Shown here in pieces: positions 60,411-64,000 of a stretch of DNA of 64,000 nt (position 1 is the stretch's first letter; each line of letters opens with the position of its first letter). The notes beneath the pieces are model-generated. The model was not told the DNA's origin, made no database searches, and saw only the letters and a program-made list of their open reading frames with translations. The position numbers and the translations under genes are program-made. Origin of the DNA: Amycolatopsis sp. NBC_00345 (GTDB taxonomy: Bacteria; Actinomycetota; Actinomycetes; Mycobacteriales; Pseudonocardiaceae); assembly GCF_036116635.1 (NCBI RefSeq), contig NZ_CP107995.1, positions 3,844,001-3,908,000 on the forward strand. The letters run 5' to 3'.

Positions 60411-61237
60411 CCCAGCCAGACACCGGCAACCGCACCGCTGTCACCGTTCCCGGGGACTGGCCCGGCAGCAGCTTCGGCACCCAGGTCCGGGTCCTGACCG
60501 CACGTTCGCTGCGCGCGGCCTTCGCCGACCGGCGGCTGGTGTTCTTCGGCCTGCTCCAGCCGGTGGTGCTGCTGGTGCTGTTCAGCCAGGTGTTCAGCGG
60601 CGTCGGCGCGTTGCCCGGGGTGGCCGCCTACCGCGGCTACGTCAACTTCCTCGTGCCGGCGACGCTGGTCACCATCGCCACGACCACCGCGATGAGCTCC
60701 GGCGCGGGACTGCTGGCGGAGATCTACAGTGGATTCACCGGGCGCCTGCGGTGCCTGCCGATCACCCTGTTCGCCGTCCTGGCCGCCCGGACGCTGGCCG
60801 ACACCGCGCGGCTGGCCGTCCAGCTGGTGGTCACGGTGCTCGCCAGCATGGTGTTCCTCGATTTCCGCCCGGCTGGCGGAGTCAGCGGGACGGCCGCGGC
60901 GCTCGCGCTGACCCTGGTGGTGGGCTGGTGCCTGAGCTGGGTGTTCATCGCCATCGCGACCTGGCTGCGCAAGGCCGAAACCCTGCAGGCGGCGTCGTTC
61001 GTGGTGATGTTCCCGCTGATGTTCTCCTCCAGCGCCTACATGCCGGTGGACACCATGCCGGCCTGGGTGCGTGTGGTCTCCGCGGCGAATCCCCTCACCT
61101 ACGCGATCGATGCCACCCGCGCCCTCGCGCTGGGACGCCCGGCCGGCTGGGCGGTCCTGGTCGCACTCCTCATCGCCGCCACGGCCGCGACGGCGGGCGG
61201 GCTGATCGCCACCCGCACTTTCCGCGCACCCGCCTGA
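60407..61237 (+). CDS. ABC-2 type permease, DrrB type
   Basis: A 276-residue membrane protein. GTG 60407 is the last of the repeated starts and the only one leading into the permease. After ~30 residues comes the conserved VRVLTARSLRAAFADRRLVFFGLLQPVVLLVLF helix entry, then six hydrophobic segments and the ABC-2 loop near FSSSAYMPVDTMPAWVRVVSAANPLTYAIDATR. With the upstream ATPase it should export a hydrophobic drug or metabolite. No biosynthetic gene is adjacent, so the cargo is unknown. Confidence 0.92.
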   Translation: MTQPDTGNRTAVTVPGDWPGSSFGTQVRVLTARSLRAAFADRRLVFFGLLQPVVLLVLFSQVFSGVGALPGVAAYRGYVNFLVPATLVTIATTTAMSSGAGLLAEIYSGFTGRLRCLPITLFAVLAARTLADTARLAVQLVVTVLASMVFLDFRPAGGVSGTAAALALTLVVGWCLSWVFIAIATWLRKAETLQAASFVVMFPLMFSSSAYMPVDTMPAWVRVVSAANPLTYAIDATRALALGRPAGWAVLVALLIAATAATAGGLIATRTFRAPA

Positions 61238-61284
61238 CTCCAGTGGCCCACGGTCGGTGGCCCAGCGCAACCCCGCCCTCAACG

Positions 61285-61302
61285 GTCCGTGAAGGCCTCC
61301 TT
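61285..61302. repeat. Left 18-bp inverted repeat of the remnant island
   Basis: GTCCGTGAAGGCCTCCTT; its exact complement is at 63498-63515. The following bases make a small internal hairpin (GTGAAGG-cct-CCTTCAC). Confidence 0.8.
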
Positions 61303-61629
61303 CACCGCGTCCCACGCGGGTACAACAAATCTCACCTCAGGCAGTCAACGGACGGGTTGGACAACCGCAGCTCAGAAACCATCAGCGATCGGAGGTTCGC
61401 CATCCTGGGTGAGGCACAGACAGACTTCACAGCAATGTGCGTTCGGGCCAGTCTGGCGTTCACGCGCTCAGTTTCCCACACCGTCTTTCGAGGCATTTCC
61501 CGACACCGTTCAAGGACAGGTTGTGGATGACATTCACATTCCCGCGCCGAGAATCCTGCACCGCTGCTGATCCGGTGCCCTTTTTGTAGTCATCCATGGC
61601 CAGCAACCTAAGCCGGAAGGCAGCTAAAA
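61303..61629. other. Non-coding stretch within the island
   Basis: About 330 bases after the permease with lower GC and no gene I can support. It could be a decayed part of the mobile element; I could not match it to a family. Confidence 0.5.
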
Positions 61630-61910
61630 GCATGTCTCACGTGGCGAGTTTACGGAGTTCATGTAGCAGGTAGAGCCGACTCCGAGGGTGCGGAAGGCGA
61701 TGAAGTGCTCGACCTTGCGTTCGTAGCGCTGCGTCAAGCGCTGGCATCCGGCGAACTCGGCATGGTTCGTTCGATCGCCCCGTGGCGGTTTCCGAGTCCC
61801 TGGCCGGATTTGGCGCCTTTGCGGGCGATGCGGACCTTGATGCCGCGGCCGCGGACCCAGAACCGCAGGCCGGACTGGCGGCACCGCGGGTAACCCGGAA
61901 CAGCCTCGGC
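61630..61910 (-). pseudogene. IS5-family transposase remnant (3' part, frameshifted)
   Basis: On the minus strand the end of an IS5-like DDE transposase is recognisable but split between frames: RGRGIKVRIARKGAKSGQGLGNRHGAIERT in one, then CQRLTQRYERKVEHFIAFRTLG and a PRET end in another. The RYERK...HFIAF stretch is the conserved C-terminal part of this transposase group. The N-terminal half is missing and frames are broken, so it is not functional. Confidence 0.7.
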
Positions 61911-62035
61911 CTCCTTATGTACACAGTGGACACTCCGATCAGGTTTGGCGGTGGTTGCATCTGATGATTGCTTTGATATTACAGGATTTCCTCGCTCCGT
62001 TGCGAGGTTTCGGATGCACCCGTTCGAGTGATGTA

Positions 62036-62059
62036 TCGAACTGGTGTTCGAGGTATTGT
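62036..62059 (+). promoter_or_regulatory. LexA/SOS box with -10 of the DUF222-HNH gene
   Basis: TCGAAC-TGGT-GTTCGA at 62036-62051 is an exact match to the actinobacterial SOS box (TCGAAC-N4-GTTCGA). TATTGT at 62054-62059 is the -10, 7 bases before ATG 62067, giving a leaderless message. LexA bound here would block the promoter. Confidence 0.8.
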
Positions 62060-62066
62060 CGTCTGC

Positions 62067-63302
62067 ATGGGGATACCAGACCAGGTGCCGGAGTGGCGCC
62101 TTTCCGAGGAAGAACTGACCGCTGAACTTCTCACCACAGAGCGGGAATTGTGCCGCGTGTATGCGCGGATGCTGTCGTTGGTTGGCGAGGTGGATCAGCG
62201 TGGTGTGGCTGCGGGTAAGGGTTTTCGCAGTACTCAGGTGATGTTGGTGCGGTCGTTGCGGGTTTCGCCGAAGGAAGCCAACGCGCGAGTCACCCAAGCG
62301 ACCGCGGTCCTGCCGGTGATGCGGAACGCCCTAGCCACTGGCGACATCAACCGCGAACATGCCCACGAGATCGCGTACGTCCTCACCCGCGCCCCGGATT
62401 CCGTCACCCCAGAGGAGCTGGCAGCCAACGAAATCACTCTGGTCGAGCTGGCCCATGAAGCTCCGCCCACGACTCTGCGCAAGGTAGGCCAGCGAATCCA
62501 GGCCTACTGGGACTTCGACAGCGTGGACCCCGACAAGCGGGAACAAGACCTGGCACGACCCCTCCGAGAGTTCCGCTACACCCGGACCCGGGATGGCCGG
62601 ATGAAGTACACCGGCGAATTCGATCCTGATACTGCGACCCTCGCCGAGCAGCTCTTCACCGTGCTCGCGAAACCAGACCCTGCCGACTCCTTCGGTAACC
62701 CGGACCCGCGTACCCGGGCACAGCGCCAGGGCGACGCTGTCGCCGCGGTGTTCGATCTCGCCGCCCGCGCCCCAGACCTGCCCGTGAAAGCCGGTGAACG
62801 AGCCGTTGCCACCATCACCATCGAATTGAAGGACTTGGAGCGCCGGGCCGGAACCGTGATGCTCGACGGACATGACCCGATGACCGTCTCCCAGCTGCGT
62901 CGTTTGTGCTGTGACGCGAAAGTCCTCCCGGCGGTGCTCAACGGCGCTGGTGAAGTGCTGGACCTGGGCCGCGCCGTCCGGACCGCGACCCCCGCTCAAC
63001 GACGGGCTTTGGCTGTGCGGGACAAGGGATGCACTGCCCCTTGGTGCACGAGAGGCCCGAAATGGACCACGCCACACCACATCGAGTACTGGACCAACCC
63101 TCACGGCGGCCCCGGCGGTCCGACGGACATCGGGAACATGGCGTTGATGTGCGACCGCGACCACCTCCTCGCCCACCACGGTGGCTGGGACATCCGGCTC
63201 CGCAACGGAGTGGTCGAGTGGATCCCGCCTGCGTGGCTGGACCCGCAACGAAGACCCCGCCGCAACACCGCCCACAACCCACCCCACACCCGCGCCGCCT
63301 GA
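62067..63302 (+). CDS. DUF222 / HNH endonuclease (13E12 repeat family type)
   Basis: A 411-residue protein. ATG 62067 is chosen because the -10 TATTGT lies 7 bases upstream. Residues ~10-300 are a helical DUF222 domain (WRLSEEELTAELLTTERELCRVYARML, VRSLRVSPKEANARV). The C-terminal ~90 residues are an HNH nuclease: RDKGCTAPWCTRG, TTPHHIEYW, TDIGNMALMCDRDHLLAHH. This holds the Cys pairs and His residues of a zinc-bound HNH. The family matches the mycobacterial 13E12 repeat genes, several of which are LexA controlled. The gene lies between two transposase remnants. Confidence 0.9.
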   Translation: MGIPDQVPEWRLSEEELTAELLTTERELCRVYARMLSLVGEVDQRGVAAGKGFRSTQVMLVRSLRVSPKEANARVTQATAVLPVMRNALATGDINREHAHEIAYVLTRAPDSVTPEELAANEITLVELAHEAPPTTLRKVGQRIQAYWDFDSVDPDKREQDLARPLREFRYTRTRDGRMKYTGEFDPDTATLAEQLFTVLAKPDPADSFGNPDPRTRAQRQGDAVAAVFDLAARAPDLPVKAGERAVATITIELKDLERRAGTVMLDGHDPMTVSQLRRLCCDAKVLPAVLNGAGEVLDLGRAVRTATPAQRRALAVRDKGCTAPWCTRGPKWTTPHHIEYWTNPHGGPGGPTDIGNMALMCDRDHLLAHHGGWDIRLRNGVVEWIPPAWLDPQRRPRRNTAHNPPHTRAA

Positions 63303-63362
63303 CCAGGCGGGCCACGTAAGCAGAGGGACTGTGACGCGAATGGTATTTCCGGCAGCGGTTGT

Positions 63363-63490
63363 CAGCAGGCACCGGATACCGGCGCCTGACTCTGCGCTAC
63401 GAACGCAAAGCCGAGCACTTCCTCGCCTTCCTCATCGTCGGAGCCCCCTCACCTGCTACAAGAACTCCGCAAACACACCACGTGAGACAA
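63363..63490 (+). pseudogene. IS5-family transposase C-terminal remnant
   Basis: The plus strand reads TGYRRLTLRYERKAEHFLAFLIVG, the typical end of IS5-like transposases. After a one-base frameshift it continues as ALTCYKNSANTPRETR. Nothing of the upstream transposase remains. It ends with CCACGTGAGACAAG, close to the end of the oppositely oriented remnant at 61630. Confidence 0.7.
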
Positions 63491-63497
63491 GGCGGTT

Positions 63498-63515
63498 AAG
63501 GAGGCCTTCACGGAC
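63498..63515. repeat. Right 18-bp inverted repeat of the remnant island
   Basis: AAGGAGGCCTTCACGGAC, exact complement of 61285-61302. It lies immediately before the stop of the glycosyltransferase gene at 63517. Confidence 0.8.
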
Positions 63516-63516
63516 T

Positions 63517-64000
63517 TCAGGGAGCGGCGAGAGCCTCAAGATGGTCGGCGGCCAGCTCGGCGCCCCCGGCCGTGCGGAAGGACTCGGCGATTCCCCGCGC
63601 CGCGGCGCGGTATCGCGGACGGCCGAGCACCGCCGTCACCGCCGCCATGATGTCCGTGGCCCCGGCCCGGTCGAACCGGAGCCGGAGCCCCGCCCCCGCG
63701 GCCACCACCTGGTCGGCCAGGATCGACTGGTCGTCGCGGATCGGGGCGACGACCAGGGGCAGCCCGGCCGCCAGCGTTTCGCACACGGTGTTGTGGCCGC
63801 CGTGGCAGACCACCGCGGCCGCCTTCCCCAGTACCGCGGTCTGCGGAATCCGTTCCAGTGCAAGGATTCCTTCGGCTCCGATGGCACCACTCGGATCCAC
63901 CACCAGCCCTTGGACCGCGGGCAGTGCCGACAGCGCCTCCGCGCTTTCGAGCAGGAACCGTCGCCCCGCCGGCGCGTTCGCCGTGCCGAGGGTCACCACC
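63517..64000 (-). CDS. MGT-type glycosyltransferase (C-terminal part, cut by window edge)
   Basis: About 160 residues of the donor-binding half of a GT-B glycosyltransferase; the frame is open at the right edge. It has VTLGTANAPAG and CHGGHNTVCETLAAGLPLVVAPIRDDQ, then QVVAAGAGLRLRF. The sequence is clearly paralogous to the enzyme at 19992-21164, with which it shares most of the CHxGHNTVCE...RDDQ region. Its acceptor and operon partners lie outside the window. Confidence 0.88.
   Translation of the reverse strand, partial: VVTLGTANAPAGRRFLLESAEALSALPAVQGLVVDPSGAIGAEGILALERIPQTAVLGKAAAVVCHGGHNTVCETLAAGLPLVVAPIRDDQSILADQVVAAGAGLRLRFDRAGATDIMAAVTAVLGRPRYRAAARGIAESFRTAGGAELAADHLEALAAP

Noticed and set aside
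61289..61570. Small gene downstream of the permease
   Set aside because: Composition is not gene-like, there is no ribosome site and no recognisable motif. It lies in decayed island DNA.

Overview
The window reads as one stretch of a high-GC actinomycete chromosome. GTG starts are common, genes are joined by ATGA/GTGA/TGATG junctions, and several promoters place a TANNNT -10 six or seven bases before the start codon, giving leaderless messages. Lsr2, a complete mce operon, three PucR-type regulators and a DUF222/HNH gene all fit Mycobacteriales/Pseudonocardiales. The megasynthase operon and the repeated GTCCACWGTGGAC palindrome make an Amycolatopsis-like Pseudonocardiaceae my best guess, but this is inference. 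I saw no tRNA, rRNA, CRISPR array or intact insertion sequence.

Layout. 0-10 kb: the 3' end of an amidohydrolase gene, a large self-contained molybdopterin enzyme, a secreted peptidase, a divergent MarR/oxidoreductase pair around a clear operator, Lsr2, a secreted malectin-type protein, and a Ser/Thr kinase with Sel1-like repeats. 10-20 kb: an exported GH2 glycosidase, a carotenoid oxygenase with a quinone-oxidoreductase-like enzyme, a TetR/carboxylesterase pair, and a small catalase-like peroxidase. 20-34 kb: a translationally coupled operon on the minus strand. It encodes a 2332-residue synthase (two nitronate-monooxygenase/PfaD-like barrels, KS, AT, two ACPs, KR), a 1440-residue synthase (KS, AT, DH, phosphopantetheinyl transferase), a free ACP, an alpha/beta hydrolase and a glycosyltransferase. 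The ACPs carry the DSIKR motif of PUFA/secondary-lipid synthases, so the likely product is a glycosylated polyketide-like lipid. A divergent AraC regulator is the obvious candidate controller. 35.6-38.4 kb: an NLR-like STAND ATPase with a short N-terminal amyloid-type motif.

38.4-58.9 kb appears to be a lipid acquisition region: two related secreted proteins, a lipoprotein coupled to a secreted lipase, a GtrA-type membrane protein, three PucR regulators, an alpha/beta hydrolase, and an eleven-gene mce operon (secreted protein, yrbEA, yrbEB, mceA-F, two Mce-associated proteins). Related inverted repeats overlap or adjoin the promoters of the lipase, hydrolase and mce operons, which suggests a shared regulator. 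59.1-61.2 kb: a drug-type ABC exporter whose ATPase/permease junction has been multiplied into a chain of coupled mini-genes. 61.3-63.5 kb: a remnant island in which a DUF222/HNH nuclease gene, under a perfect LexA/SOS box, lies between two inverted IS5-like transposase remnants. The island is bracketed by an 18-bp inverted repeat. The window ends inside a second glycosyltransferase gene similar to the one in the lipid operon.
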